The notes beneath the pieces are model-generated. The model saw only the letters and a program-made list of their open reading frames with translations. It did no database searches and was not told the DNA's origin. A program made the translations under genes and the position numbers. Of a stretch of DNA of 64,000 nucleotides, positions 1 to 12,054 are shown in pieces; position 1 is the stretch's first letter, and the number at the start of each line of letters is the position of its first letter. The stretch is from Apoderus coryli (Eukaryota > Arthropoda > Insecta > Coleoptera > Attelabidae), in assembly GCA_911728435.2 (NCBI GenBank), contig OU452201.1, positions 5,890,001-5,954,000 of the forward strand, read 5' to 3'.

Positions 1-577
1 TAACGAATCTCTGCACTGCACTTTTATTGAGAGACTATCCTGCCTCTGAAATCATACATGAATATGAGCAGTCGACATTTCTAGGAATTTATTCTACTTC
101 TAATAGTAGCGTACGCATCAGGTTGGTGTCGTAACTTAAAAAGTTAAATAAACCTAGCCGAAAATATGTCGTAAAAAGATATCAAAGAAATTGTTTTGGA
201 ATGAAAAATTTGAGACAACATAGTTGTCTTCAAAACGTATAAAAGACTCTATACCTACAGAGGCCTGTAATCGATTTAGAATTTGTTTCTAAAATTCAGT
301 CATTAAAAGAAAATTAATTCACCTGTTTAAAAGATAAGATAATTATATATATTATAAATTATAAAAAAAAATTGACTGACAAATCGTGCACAGATAAAAT
401 ATATATATATTTGTAAGTGGCATTTTGTTGTATTGTTCATTTTCTTAAAGGTCACAAAATCCTATATTTAAATCTTCCTCAACACTAAATCTATTAATTC
501 TTTACATTAATTATTTATACAGTGTGTCCGAAGTGTTACTCGTCATGAACAGTGTAGCTTTCAAATACAAATGATAT
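1..577. other. Host flank of the BEL/Pao insertion, no gene seen
   Basis: AT-rich DNA with no open frame of note and no recognisable protein motif. It ends at the 5-bp target site ATTGT (578-582), which is repeated on the far side of the retrotransposon at 7406-7410. Confidence 0.6.
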
Positions 578-582
578 ATTGT

Positions 583-1131
583 TGTTGCGTCCCCAACGTT
601 TTGTGTATGTTCATATTTGTTCAACGTATTATTTTTAAGTAATTTGTAATTTACCAATAGTATGTCATTGTTGGGTTATATATTTTGTAGAATGATTACA
701 ATTTATTTGTTTAATTAATTTAATGCTCTTTAAATATCTTCTCATCCTTAAAGTCAATGCCATCGTTTCATAAAACTTTAATATATTCACGTGTGTAGAG
801 GCCTTAAGGATTTTACTATTTACCGCTCTGATCTATATGCGATCAAAAAGATTCATTCCGGTCAACGCTTTTGCCGTATAAACATTAATATAAACACTTA
901 TTAATTTTTCTCTTGTGTGCGTGAGAGTGTATGTGTATTGAAACGATACCTGAATTGGTTTGCGAATAATTGCTGGGTTTGGAAACAAAAGAACAAGGCT
1001 GGCCAGCCAGGAAGCCGTGGGATACGCCAGATTGGGTAAGTTCTTAAGGCCACGTTTTTTGTTCTGTTTCTATAATACAAGTTTCATAGGATTTGCCAGC
1101 AGTCCATTTTTCTCTAGTGAGTAACGCTACA
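583..1131 (+). repeat. 5' LTR of the BEL/Pao element
   Basis: This 549-bp direct repeat matches 6855-7405. It starts with TG and ends with CA, as LTRs do. It lacks two bases present in the 3' copy (ATAAACACTTATT here, ATAAACAAACTTATT there). It should carry the promoter for the genomic RNA. The 576 bases from its end to the ORF start are an AT-rich untranslated leader. Confidence 0.95.
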
Positions 1132-1707
1132 TTATTTTGGTCCATTCGAAGCCGGATTGGGCAAATCCTGCATTGACTTTAAATTTATTTTTCGTAATTT
1201 TTATCTTTTATTAGATACATATTTGAAATTTCACTAATTATTCATTTAGTAATTCGAAATTTCCATTTTAAAACGAAATATTCTATTTAAATATTTAATA
1301 GGGTACATTTCCTTATCGCAATATTTATCACTGCACACATACACAAAGCGTTGTCCACGACATACGTTATTCTTTATTTACTCCACCCGCACGTATAGTT
1401 GTTTCAATTGATATTAAGGATAGTTTGTCTTTGATAGATTAGAAAAAAAAACTGTTTCTTTTCACATTGTTCATTTAATTTTTTACGCGTTTTAGCGACT
1501 CTATATTGTTAAATACGTTAAGCGCGTTTCACACTTTTCAATAGCCCTACGCATTTTCAGTTAATTGTTTAATTTGTTGCGTAGGCAATTACTTTTCTGG
1601 TTTCAATTATCCAGCATACTTAACTGGTTTTTTTAAAAAAAGGGTTCTTGCCATTTATTCAACTCGGTTCTAATAGTTAATTTTTTTTTATTCGTTCATT
1701 AATTGGG

Positions 1708-4700
1708 ATGGCAGCCGCAGAAAAACGTCAACGTTATAAATTATTACGTCAAACGCAGCACCATCGCATGGATGAGGCTTTACAAGTGGCTGAACATGCT
1801 GAAACAGAAAAAGTGCTAATTCCCCTGTTAACACATTACATGGAAGAATTAAATTCGATTAAAGCACAATTCTATGAGTATCACAATAATGTGATTTCCT
1901 TATGCTCGGATGAGACGTTTGATCAGGAAGATAACGCTCGAAAAGCTTTTGATACCGATTTTTTTAAGCTCAAAGCTAAGTATTCTACTTTGACTAGAGT
2001 AGAAGTACAAGCTCCTCCAAACACGGCGGATGAGTCTTTTGTCAATATACCATTACCATCAATAGATATCCCCACTTTTAGCGGCGATGTCATACAATTT
2101 AATTCATTTATTGAATTATTCGACTCTATTGCCGGTAATAATCCTAAGTTGGCTCCTATTCAGAAATATAAATATCTTAAAATGTCCTTACGTGGACCTG
2201 CCTTGCAGGCTATTCAGAACGTTCCTTTTAGTAGTTCGCATTACACTCAAGCTTATGACAAGTTAGTGTCAACTTTTAGCAAGCCTCGGGTTTTAGCCAT
2301 GTCACATTGGGCTGCCATTGAAAGCGCTCCTAAATTGAAAACTGGTTCTTCGGCGGAACTGAAGCAATTGTTAGCAGTTTTTAGTGATCATTTGGATGCG
2401 CTTAAAATCTTAAAATATCCTACCGATCAATGGAATTTGATTCTAGTTTATACGCTTTTAAATAAATTGGATCCTGATACAGCAACCCAATTTAAATTGC
2501 ATCACAATTCCATTGATATTCCAGATTATGTTACATTATTAACATTTCTCACTCAACGGTGCAATGCGTTAGAGGATTATCCAACTCCCCATAATAAAAT
2601 TATCAAAATATCTAAACCGAGCACTTTCTTTCTACAGGCATCTGATATGAATAAATTCGAATGTATTCTTTGTGATTCGGGTCATGTGATTTATAAATGT
2701 CAGGAATTTTTAAAATATTCTCCATCTGATCGTTTCAAATTTATTAAATCTAAGAGCGCCTGCATTAATTGTTTGAGCCGTAGTCACAATACGAAAAAAT
2801 GTCAATCAAATCAAGGATGTCACAAGTGTGGCAAAAAGCACCATACTCTTTTACATTTTTCTGAAAATTCGTATAATCAGACAGATGTTACGCCTTCAGC
2901 CAGTATTTCTGCAACTCCCGCCACACCTTCCAGTTCAAATCAGGATGATGTCACGTGTGTGAATACTACGTTATCTCGCTCTCAAGCTCAAGTTTTGTTG
3001 GCTACTGCTAGAATTGAAATTCTAGATAATTCTGGTAAATTTCAAAATGTACGATGTTTACTTGATACCGGAAGTATGATATCCCTCATTTCGAATAAAG
3101 GTCTTCAACGCTTGGGTCTCAAGCCTCACAAGTCTTCTCTGAAGGTTCAGGGCATAAATTCCATGAATTCCTTTATACAAGGTGGTCATATAAACTTATC
3201 CATTCGCCCTCGTAACACGCCCGCTCTACTACTGAACGTGGACGCATGTGTTATTGAGAAAATATGCGATAAACTTCCTTATCAATCTGTTTCGAATGTC
3301 AATTGGCATCATATTAAGGATCTGACTTTGGCTGATCCTATGTTTAATGAACCTGGATCCATTGATCTCCTACTAGGTGCCGATATCTTGTCACAAATAA
3401 TTTTAAACAATCATATCATTGGAAAAGATTCGGAACCTATGGCCCTAAATACAATTTTTGGATATGTTTTGATGGGAAAGTATGCATCTAGTGATAATTA
3501 CAGCAATACCCTGTCACTATTTTGCACCATTTGCAATTCAAATATCGAGGATCAAGTTAAACAATTTTGGGAACTTGATGAGATTCCTGAAAATAAGTGC
3601 ATGTCCTCGGATGACGAACAATGTGAAAAACTTTTCACTACAAATACGAAATTTTTAAATGGCCATTTTACGGTTTCCTTGCCATTTAAATCTGATCCGC
3701 CTATGTTTCCAGCTAGTCGTGAGTTAGCTGTTAAAAGATTTCTAGGTTTAGAAAAAAGACTTATTGCGAATTCCGATACTTATGTTCAATACAAATTATT
3801 CATGCAAGAGTATCTGGATTTGGGTCATATGACTCGAGTCACCGCTCCGCACTCTCCGTTTTACTATTATATACCACACCATTGTGTTTTACGTCCAGAT
3901 AGTTTATCCACCAAGCTTCGTGTTGTTTTCAACGCATCCGCCAAAAGTGCAGGTGAATCTTCTTTGAATGACTGCCTTTTTGTCGGCCCTAAACTCCAAC
4001 AAGATATTTTCACACTTTTGTTGAATTTTCGCTTATATCCTTATGTCCTAACCTCGGATATAAAAATGATGTACCGTCAAATTTATATTTCTGCGTCTCA
4101 AAGAGACTTTCAGCGCATCATTTGGCGCTTTTCGCCTACTGAACCGCTCCAAGATTATTGTCTTAATACTGTCACGTATGGATTATCTTCATCTCCATAC
4201 CTTGCTCTTCGTACATTACTACATCTTGCTGATATCTTCCAAGATAAATTCCCATACGCAAGCGACGCGTTACGCCACGGCATGTATGTTGATGATTTAG
4301 TGATTTCATGTCCATCAGCTGAACATGCTCGTCTAACAAAGTCACAACTTATCTCTGTTATGAAATTGGGAGGTTTTGAGCTTCGGAAATGGTCAACTAA
4401 TGCCCCCGAACTCCTGAATGATCTTCCTTCAGCCCATTTAGCACTGGATTCTCGTTCATTTGATTCTGAGGATGATCTCTGTTTGAAGGTGCTTGGTCTA
4501 AAATGGATTCCATCTTCGGACATCTTCACGTTTTCGGTTAAACCTGTGAATCAAATCTGTACAAAACGCAATATTTTATCTAACCTTGCTCGAATATTTG
4601 ACCCTTTGGGCATACTGTCACCGGTCACGTTTCTGATAAAACATCTCATTCAACAAATATGGTCATTAAAATTAGCCTGGGATGACACCCCTCCTTCTTA

Positions 4701-6822
4701 TATATCTCGTTTATGGGATAAATATCAACAAGAATTTCCTCTCTTGGAAAATTTGTCTTTGCCTCGACAATTGGCTCCTAACTCATTTGAGTCTTGCGAA
4801 ATTCATTGTTTCGCTGACGCTAGTGAAAGGGGTTATTGTGCGGTTGTCTATTTTGTATTTGAAGATAAAGGCGGCGCATTTTCCACTTACTTTGTGTGTT
4901 CCAAAGCAAAAGTAGCACCATTGAAAGGACTTACAATTCCGCGGTTGGAATTGTGTGCGGCTGTTTTAGCTTCAAAGCTTGTCACTTTTGTTCAAAATGT
5001 CTATACCAGCAAAATATCCGTTACTAAAACGTATTGTTGGTCCGATTCGCGTATTTGTCTTGCCTGGATAAAGTCTGATGCCTCACGTTGGAAAACCTTT
5101 GTATCCAACCGGGTATCTTGTATTCAACAAGTAACGCCGCCCGATTGGTGGCATTATGTTCGCTCTGAACAGAATCCTGCAGACCTTGGTTCTCGAGGCC
5201 TTCTACCCCATGACTTGTTAGCTAATGATCTATGGTGGACGGGACCTTCCTTTCTAAGTAATTTAGATCGCAACTGGTCTTCCAATATGTCAAATGTGCT
5301 ATGTCCTAATGTGCTTGACGAGGAGAAGAAAGCAACCGTTATGCTAGTTACCGATCCTCCAAGTTTGTTTATTCAGCTTCTTAATGTAACTTCATATTCT
5401 ACGTTGTTTAAAACGCAACGTGTTTTAGCTTATGTCCTTCGTTTTATACATAATGCTAAATTTTCAGATAAGAAAAGAACCGGTTTCCTTTCTTATTGGG
5501 AGTTACATACCGCACTGTTGGTAATCGCTAAGCATAACCAAAACTTACATTTTTCGGAAGAGATTCAAATGCTGAAATCAGGTAAGCTGTTACCTAAGCT
5601 GTTGAGAAAACTCGCTCTATTTCTTGATGAATCTGAAATTCTCCGCGTGGGTGGTCGACTTAAACATTCCCCCATATGTTATGATCGGAAGCATCCGATT
5701 TTAGTACCTTCTAGATGCCGTTTTACTCACTTGTTAATTGAGCACCTTCATACCAAATATATGCATGCCGGAATACAAACAGTTCAATGTTTACTTTCGC
5801 AGCAATTTTGGATTATTTCTTGCAAGCGTGAGGTTCGTCATGTCTTAGCCAAATGTCTGCAATGTTGGAAAACAAATCCTAAGCCTGTACAACCCCCCTT
5901 TATGGGCAACTTACCTTCACCTCGAGTTTCCTCTTCGATCAAATGCTTTCTGCACTCGGGAGTCGACTTTGCAGGTCCCTTTAAAGTTACAATGGGAAAG
6001 TTTCGTGGAGTTAAATCCTCCAAATGTTATATTTGCATTTTTATTTGTTTGGCAACCAAAGCCGTTCATCTTGAACTTGCTTCGGATCTTTCCGCAGACT
6101 GTTTTTTGGCTGCGTTTAAAAGATTCATCGCACGCCGAGGTCGCTGTACTGATATGTACAGTGACAGAGGTACAAATTTCGTTAGTGCTGACAAGCAACT
6201 CAAGGAAGCAGTGAGAATAATAGCTTCTCAGGAAGGCATCTCTTGGCATTTTAACCCTCCAGCAGGCCCACATTTTGGTGGTTTATGGGAAGCTGCTGTT
6301 AAAAACGTAAAGACTCACTTATTTCGAGTTATAGGGGATCAAATTCTAACATATGAGGAATTTATAACATTCCTTAGTCAAACTGAAGCCGTGATCAATT
6401 CGCGCCCATTGACTCAAATTAGTACAGATCCCAATGATCTTGGTGTACTGACTCCTGGTCACTTCCTTACCTTCGATCACTTAACCGCCCCTCCTGATTT
6501 AGATTTAGCTCATATTCCACATAATAGACTCTCTCGCTGGCAACTTCTGTCACGTCTACATCAGCAATTTTGGCGGAGGTGGTCTAATGAATATCTTCAT
6601 ACCCTTCATCAAAGGCATAAGTGGAATACTGATACTCCTTCTGTGGAGCAGGGCACTTTAGTTCTAATCAAAGATGAAAACGCTCCTCCGTTGAAATGGG
6701 TGAAAGCTCGAGTGACCGAACTTTTTCCGGGTAGTGATGGGAGAGTGCGTGTGGTGTCGGTCCGTACTTCAAATGGCGTCTTCAGACGGCCAGTATCGAA
6801 GTTGTGTCCGCTACCTATCTGA
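1708..6822 (+). CDS. BEL/Pao gag-pol polyprotein, intact, 1704 aa
   Basis: A single uninterrupted frame encodes the polyprotein of a BEL/Pao retrotransposon. Residues 1 to about 400 are gag-like and contain Cys/His zinc-knuckle clusters from Cys319 to about 385. The aspartic protease motif LLDTGS has its catalytic Asp at 453. The reverse transcriptase has the YVDD active site at 860-863. The RNase H motif FADAS has Asp1037. The integrase has an H/C zinc-binding region near 1350-1380 and catalytic residues Asp1420, Asp1486 (SDRGTNF) and Glu1528 (GGLWEAAVKN). No env-like frame follows. The start ATG is the first in frame after the leader. Every catalytic motif is present and there is no stop or frameshift, which is uncommon for a genomic copy and agrees with the near-identical LTRs. 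Confidence 0.95.
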   Translation: MAAAEKRQRYKLLRQTQHHRMDEALQVAEHAETEKVLIPLLTHYMEELNSIKAQFYEYHNNVISLCSDETFDQEDNARKAFDTDFFKLKAKYSTLTRVEVQAPPNTADESFVNIPLPSIDIPTFSGDVIQFNSFIELFDSIAGNNPKLAPIQKYKYLKMSLRGPALQAIQNVPFSSSHYTQAYDKLVSTFSKPRVLAMSHWAAIESAPKLKTGSSAELKQLLAVFSDHLDALKILKYPTDQWNLILVYTLLNKLDPDTATQFKLHHNSIDIPDYVTLLTFLTQRCNALEDYPTPHNKIIKISKPSTFFLQASDMNKFECILCDSGHVIYKCQEFLKYSPSDRFKFIKSKSACINCLSRSHNTKKCQSNQGCHKCGKKHHTLLHFSENSYNQTDVTPSASISATPATPSSSNQDDVTCVNTTLSRSQAQVLLATARIEILDNSGKFQNVRCLLDTGSMISLISNKGLQRLGLKPHKSSLKVQGINSMNSFIQGGHINLSIRPRNTPALLLNVDACVIEKICDKLPYQSVSNVNWHHIKDLTLADPMFNEPGSIDLLLGADILSQIILNNHIIGKDSEPMALNTIFGYVLMGKYASSDNYSNTLSLFCTICNSNIEDQVKQFWELDEIPENKCMSSDDEQCEKLFTTNTKFLNGHFTVSLPFKSDPPMFPASRELAVKRFLGLEKRLIANSDTYVQYKLFMQEYLDLGHMTRVTAPHSPFYYYIPHHCVLRPDSLSTKLRVVFNASAKSAGESSLNDCLFVGPKLQQDIFTLLLNFRLYPYVLTSDIKMMYRQIYISASQRDFQRIIWRFSPTEPLQDYCLNTVTYGLSSSPYLALRTLLHLADIFQDKFPYASDALRHGMYVDDLVISCPSAEHARLTKSQLISVMKLGGFELRKWSTNAPELLNDLPSAHLALDSRSFDSEDDLCLKVLGLKWIPSSDIFTFSVKPVNQICTKRNILSNLARIFDPLGILSPVTFLIKHLIQQIWSLKLAWDDTPPSYISRLWDKYQQEFPLLENLSLPRQLAPNSFESCEIHCFADASERGYCAVVYFVFEDKGGAFSTYFVCSKAKVAPLKGLTIPRLELCAAVLASKLVTFVQNVYTSKISVTKTYCWSDSRICLAWIKSDASRWKTFVSNRVSCIQQVTPPDWWHYVRSEQNPADLGSRGLLPHDLLANDLWWTGPSFLSNLDRNWSSNMSNVLCPNVLDEEKKATVMLVTDPPSLFIQLLNVTSYSTLFKTQRVLAYVLRFIHNAKFSDKKRTGFLSYWELHTALLVIAKHNQNLHFSEEIQMLKSGKLLPKLLRKLALFLDESEILRVGGRLKHSPICYDRKHPILVPSRCRFTHLLIEHLHTKYMHAGIQTVQCLLSQQFWIISCKREVRHVLAKCLQCWKTNPKPVQPPFMGNLPSPRVSSSIKCFLHSGVDFAGPFKVTMGKFRGVKSSKCYICIFICLATKAVHLELASDLSADCFLAAFKRFIARRGRCTDMYSDRGTNFVSADKQLKEAVRIIASQEGISWHFNPPAGPHFGGLWEAAVKNVKTHLFRVIGDQILTYEEFITFLSQTEAVINSRPLTQISTDPNDLGVLTPGHFLTFDHLTAPPDLDLAHIPHNRLSRWQLLSRLHQQFWRRWSNEYLHTLHQRHKWNTDTPSVEQGTLVLIKDENAPPLKWVKARVTELFPGSDGRVRVVSVRTSNGVFRRPVSKLCPLPI

Positions 6823-6854
6823 TTTAAAATACAAGGGTATTTTGGCGGGGAATA

Positions 6855-7405
6855 TGTTGCGTCCCCAACGTTTTGTGTATGTTCATATTTGTTCAACGTA
6901 TTATTTTTAAGTAATTTGTAATTTACCAATAGTATGTCATTGTTGGGTTATATATTTTGTAGAATGATTACAATTTATTTGTTTAATTAATTTAATGCTC
7001 TTTAAATATCTTCTCATCCTTAAAGTCAATGCCATCGTTTCATAAAACTTTAATATATTCACGTGTGTAGAGGCCTTAAGGATTTTACTATTTACCGCTC
7101 TGATCTATATGCGATCAAAAAGATTCATTCCGGTCAACGCTTTTGCCGTATAAACATTAATATAAACAAACTTATTAATTTTTCTCTTGTGTGCGTGAGA
7201 GTGTATGTGTATTGAAACGATACCTGAATTGGTTTGCGAATAATTGCTGGGTTTGGAAACAAAAGAACAAGGCTGGCCAGCCAGGAAGCCGTGGGATACG
7301 CCAGATTGGGTAAGTTCTTAAGGCCACGTTTTTTGTTCTGTTTCTATAATACAAGTTTCATAGGATTTGCCAGCAGTCCATTTTTCTCTAGTGAGTAACG
7401 CTACA
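6855..7405 (+). repeat. 3' LTR of the BEL/Pao element
   Basis: This 551-bp repeat is identical by eye to the 5' LTR apart from a 2-bp insertion. It begins 32 bases after the polyprotein stop, directly behind the purine-rich tract, and is followed by the ATTGT target duplication. Confidence 0.95.
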
Positions 7406-7519
7406 ATTGTATTGTGAACAGTTACAAACAAATTAGCATACGGTATTAATCGAGTAATCGGTAATAGTCGAGGTTATGTATTCATCGACATTGTCGTTTT
7501 GCATATCTTCTAAAAGTTG

Positions 7520-8034
7520 AAGAAACTGGATGAGTGGTTTAGTTAACAGGGGGTCAGGTAGATGTAATCTACACTGATTTTTCTAAAGTCTTTGATAGAA
7601 TTTACTGCTGCTTTTGAAGTCGTATCTGAAGGATAGATTTCAGTATGTGGAATGTCGAGGATTTCGTTCCGCAAATTTTAAAGTGTCATTTGGTGTTCCC
7701 CAGGGCTCTGTCCTTGGACCATTGTTGTTCCTGTGTTTTATCGATGATATTTCTAGTGGCTTGACAAATAGTTCGTTATTATATGCTGACGACTTCAAAG
7801 TATATTCTGTCATTAATAGTACTGAAGATTGTTCTCATCTTCAGGACGATTTAAATGTTGTATATGAGTGGTGTGTCCGTAATAATCTTTATTTGTATAT
7901 ATTAAATGTTTTAGTGTTTCCTATACACGGAAAATAAACCCTTAGATATTAAGAATTTACTGTAATTTTTCCTGCCCTTTAATTGGATTATTTATCTGTC
8001 TAGGCAGTGTATCTTAAATAAATAAATAAACAGA
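7520..8034 (+). pseudogene. Non-LTR retrotransposon reverse transcriptase fragment
   Basis: Two conserved reverse transcriptase blocks are visible in different frames. VDVIYTDFSKVFDRI is encoded at about 7558-7602. GVPQGSVLGPLLF followed by the LLYADD active site lies in the frame 7614-7937. Stops and a frameshift separate them, and the C-terminal part is missing. The fragment ends in an AAAT repeat tail at about 8012-8031, the usual 3' end of a LINE. It resembles jockey-type elements. It is dead and 5'-truncated. Confidence 0.85.
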
Positions 8035-9893
8035 TGGGATAGTCGTTTTCACACAAAAAAGTTTTTCTTGTTACGTACTGTAATAAATTGGTATCGAATT
8101 CCTTAAATAGGTATAGTGTGTTCCGTTTACAATGCTGCGTGCTAATTCTGAAGCATGAAACTTCAGTTGTACTATTTTTGCCATCGACGTCAACGATTGC
8201 CGATAATTCGTTGATGCTTTCTTTAGCGTTTGTTCATCTGATTCATTACTTGACTGCTGTTTACTTTGTTTGTAAAGTGTCAAATTCGGAAGGAAAACAC
8301 TTTTACGGTGCAAGTTTTGATAGACCATTAGCAAACGTGGCGCCCAAGTTTACCCTGGCATCGTGCATATGATATAACAAGAAAAAACCAGACTTGCTGG
8401 CACTATCTGTATGTCACGTGCGAAACTATTTACAGTTTTAGGAATATCGAAATGACGCTTTTCATAAACAATAATATTTACTACAGTTTTGAATCAGTAT
8501 ACCCTCGCGGCTATCTAGAATACGAAATAAAAATTCTAACAACAACATCAGAATTAAGTGTATTGCGTTACCCTTGACCAAATAATTTTTGTTATGTCCT
8601 ATTATTTGATAGTACAAATATAACGCGTGTTATATGATTAAACTTTGTCTCATAAATAAGTAGGTACCTAATTTTACAAATAAATAATGTACTTAATATT
8701 TAATTGATACACAAATTTAGTTGTTTGAAACTTCAACAAACGTACACGTGTAAAATATCACCATTTTTGTAACAAGTTTAATGTATTTATTACTAAATAC
8801 TTGAAAACGTTATTCATATCATACAGTTAGTGCAAGTGTAGGTACTATTACAAAACACCTCGAATTTGGCTAACCTGAAACCGGGTATGATAGGATATTC
8901 AATTATAATTTTAGTCATCAGTTTGGTGTCACTAACTTTAAAGCTAAAAATTAATTTAAGGTTTAGAGAGGTTTCAAGTTTTGTGTAGGTTCAAGGTTAA
9001 GCGTCTTTTCTCACTTTTACTGCCATTTCTCAAAGTTTGGTTTCACTTTACAGCTGGAAGTTATTTTGAAGATTCGCGACGATTCTAAGCTGTTCCAAGT
9101 TTGACCGCTCATTCAACGTTAATCATCTCATTTGGCCTATTTCGAGCTTTCTAAAGTTTGTTGTTTCAAAGTTTAATTCATGTGTCAGAAGTGTTGAAAT
9201 TACGTCACGTTGGAATTAGACTTGTTTCTTTTCCGTTAGAGTTGCATGTGTTTTAGTGATTTCTGTGCGTTTACGATATTGTTTTGTGTTTAGCAAGTGT
9301 TTAGGATTATTATACGGTTGATTTAAGTATTTTGTTTTACAACATTTAACCTCATATAAGTTTGTTTAACTCTTACGACAGACAAGGCAATTGATGTTGG
9401 TGATCTCGACATTTGTATAGTGATTGGATGTTAAAGGACTTAAAAAAACCGTTATTTACAAAAAAAAAAAACACCTAACTTTTCTCACAAAATGACTTGA
9501 GAATCCACCCTCTTAAATATTTCCGCATTTTTTTGAATTTTGAAAACAGGGTGTTAGGAAGTTACATAGGAAAAACATATGCAATTACGTGTATGTACTA
9601 CACGATCGACCCTGAATACTTTTCTGTTACGTCAAAAAACGAGCAACTAAAGCCAAAAGTACGAGCGTTTCGTCTAAAAGAATTTCTCTATATAAATATA
9701 AAATTAAACCACGCATTTTCGATTAGCAAATATGATTTTATTAACCTTTCATACCCTTAAAATACTTCTTTTACTCTAACCTGATTTCTCAAACAAGATG
9801 GGAAACAATTTTGTTTTAGGGCTTCACTGAGTCTTGATGCAAGTGAATTGTCAAACGTTGCCGAAAGAGAATAATTTCTATAGATAAAGCAGA
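8035..9893. other. Intergenic, no gene recognised
   Basis: AT-rich DNA upstream of the AIG1-like gene. Short open frames occur at 8071-8372 and 9497-9760, but they show no family motif and no codon bias. The stretch 8920-9210 repeats short CAAAGTTT/CAAGTTT words without forming a clear tandem array. A promoter or 5' untranslated exon of the AIG1-like gene could lie here; I cannot place it. Confidence 0.4.
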
Positions 9894-11389
9894 ATGAGTC
9901 GTGTAACTTTGTACTTGTATATCACGATCTTTATTTATTATGTTTATGCTTTGATTATGTCGAGGCGAGTGCGATTCCAAGATGTAGACCCAAACAGCAT
10001 ACCACATGGGTTTAGAGAAATGCGAACATTTTGGATGGCTTTTTTCACAATGTGGAATTTTGTAAGTAATCATTAATAGTAATCTTAGATGTAGAAAAGT
10101 GGTTGGTGTTTGTATTTTTGGGAATAACAGGATTTCCAAGACTCTCGCAATGTGTTCACAGAAACCATGTGAGATTAACAAAATATTTCTTCGTCGGCAG
10201 CAGATTTAACATAACCATATTTGCAGCTTCTGTAACTTCGGATAGCGTCCTGCAAATGGCTATATCCTCATCACTTTCCATTTTAATCGTTATCGAAGCA
10301 CACAATTTACGAGAAATTACGTTGATGTTACGTAATTAAAATTGACAACTGCTGTTTGGTACTTGTTCGCGCCTCGCCCTACAAATTCCATAGTCGTCCG
10401 GGAAAGCGTTCCTACAATATACACTATTGATAATTTGAATAAAACCAAACATTTTCATCAATATTAACAACATTTCTAGGTTCAGATCTTTTAACATATT
10501 GTTTCAGTTTATGCAAATGATATTTCTTGGTTGCGCTATACTGGATGAAGCCGTACGCACAAAATACATTAGTTTAAGTGATGATTTCCATAAACGCGTT
10601 GGACAGACAAGGAACTTCATTTATACTACGATTATGTTTCCTTCTTCATTACTGGTAATGACGGTATTTTGGAGTATATGGCACTATGATAGAGAATTGA
10701 TATTTCCAAGGTATATAAAGTGATAATTCTTATTTCAAAACAAATAAAAAAATCAATGCTTTGTTGCAATGGCTGGGGGAGTTTTTTTTAGGGTCGCTGG
10801 TATTGAAAGGAATCTTCAAGTTTTTTTTGGCAGACATATTTTAGATACCTATAAGCAAGCTAAAAAGTTCACCTTGCTTTTGTTTTACCACAAAACAGAA
10901 TTTCAAATTATATAAATAGATTTTTTTGTTGATGAATCTTGGATATTTCAGAATTATAGACAGTTTCTATCCTTCATGGTTAAACCACACACTACATTCG
11001 TTTATTGCTGTACCACTGGTAATAGAACTATTTACTGAGAAGGAGTTTCGATTTATTAAAATGGAAAAAGCGTTTGTGGTACTCCTAGGCTATTCCACTG
11101 TTTATAAAATATTGTAAGTACCTAACTATTAAAGGAATACAAATAAAACATATTTGTTCTGTATTTTCAACTATATTTTGTTATTTATTTTATTTTTAGA
11201 TATCTATTCGTTTACTTCAACCACGGGGTTTGGCTCTATCCAATATACAATGCCCTAACGTGGCCACAACGGATTGGTTTCATCCTAGGACAATTTTTAC
11301 TATTAACCATTTACCTTAAGCTTGGAATAGAACTACAGAAACGTAAAATAGTCCAAAAAACGCATCAGGCAAGAAAGAAAAGTTGTTAA
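9894..11389 (+). CDS. AIG1/ADTRP-family (FAR-17a-like) transmembrane hydrolase
   Basis: Four exons, 9894-10061, 10508-10710, 10952-11113 and 11200-11389, join in frame through GT/AG introns into a 240-residue protein, the usual family length. It is a multi-pass membrane protein. Human AIG1 and ADTRP hydrolyse fatty acid esters of hydroxy fatty acids using a Thr and a His inside the membrane. Both residues are conserved here: Thr52 in FFTMWNF aligns with AIG1 Thr43, and His139 in WLNHTLHS aligns with AIG1 His134. Other family signatures are the YDRELIFP-like segment (residues 116-123) and NHGVWLYP near residue 190. A polyadenylation signal AATAAA lies at 11534-11539. The start is the first ATG; a second Met at residue 22 is possible but would cut into the first hydrophobic segment. 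The lipid substrate in this animal is inferred from the family. Confidence 0.9.
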
Positions 11390-11533
11390 ATAGGAGCAAT
11401 TGTTATAATTCGTTAATAATTAATTAATGGAAACTTATTTTCCTGCAGTGCCTGAGCTGTAAATATGGTGTATCCGTATCTTTAAGTGCTTAGTTGATTT
11501 TACTCATCCAGTATAAATTATCTGGATCGTGCA

Positions 11534-11539
11534 AATAAA
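11534..11539 (+). terminator. Polyadenylation signal of the AIG1-like gene
   Basis: AATAAA 145 bases after the stop codon, the first such signal on this strand after the gene. Confidence 0.55.
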
Positions 11540-12054
11540 AATATGTGAAGTTAATGTATCAGTAGAGTTGCTACGTAATACATCTGTCGATAGTTTCTTT
11601 GATTCTTTAAATAATCAGCTATATTGGTGACAAAAACGTTAAGTTTAGAATATCATGTGAGATAAAATAATGTCACCAAGATCTGCAACTTAGTCTATTG
11701 GCTGTTTGTATGTTTGAGCTGATGATTAAGATTTCGTATCTTCGCAATATGTATTTATAGTAGGTAACAATAAATCCGTGAAGTTTGACTGGGATTGCGA
11801 TATTGCGATATTCTATCAACTTCACTGTGAGAAGATTAAGGTTTTCTTTTCTAACAATAATAACCATGTTCTATACTCCAGGATTAGTATAGATAATCCA
11901 GGCATTTCAGGACATTCTCCTAGAAAATAAAAATGTACTTGAAACTGATGGGTACACGATTTTTGCAGCCGCACTACTTTGCTTCGCATACTGTGACATT
12001 GAAATTAATTTTATTCATATTATAATTAAGTTCAGTGAAAATACAAAAAAAATG

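Larger units (their letters stand above)
578..7410 (+). mobile_element. Complete BEL/Pao LTR retrotransposon with target duplication
   Basis: The element is bounded by two LTRs (583-1131 and 6855-7405) that begin TGTTGCGTCC and end TAACGCTACA. Host DNA on both sides carries the same 5-bp duplication ATTGT (578-582 and 7406-7410). Between the LTRs lies one long open frame with gag, protease, reverse transcriptase, RNase H and integrase in the BEL/Pao order. A possible primer binding site beginning TGG lies at 1138, six bases after the 5' LTR; I could not assign its tRNA. A short purine-rich tract (GGCGGGGAATA) precedes the 3' LTR. By eye the two LTRs differ only by a 2-bp indel near 929/7167, so the insertion is recent and the element may still be competent. 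Confidence 0.95.
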
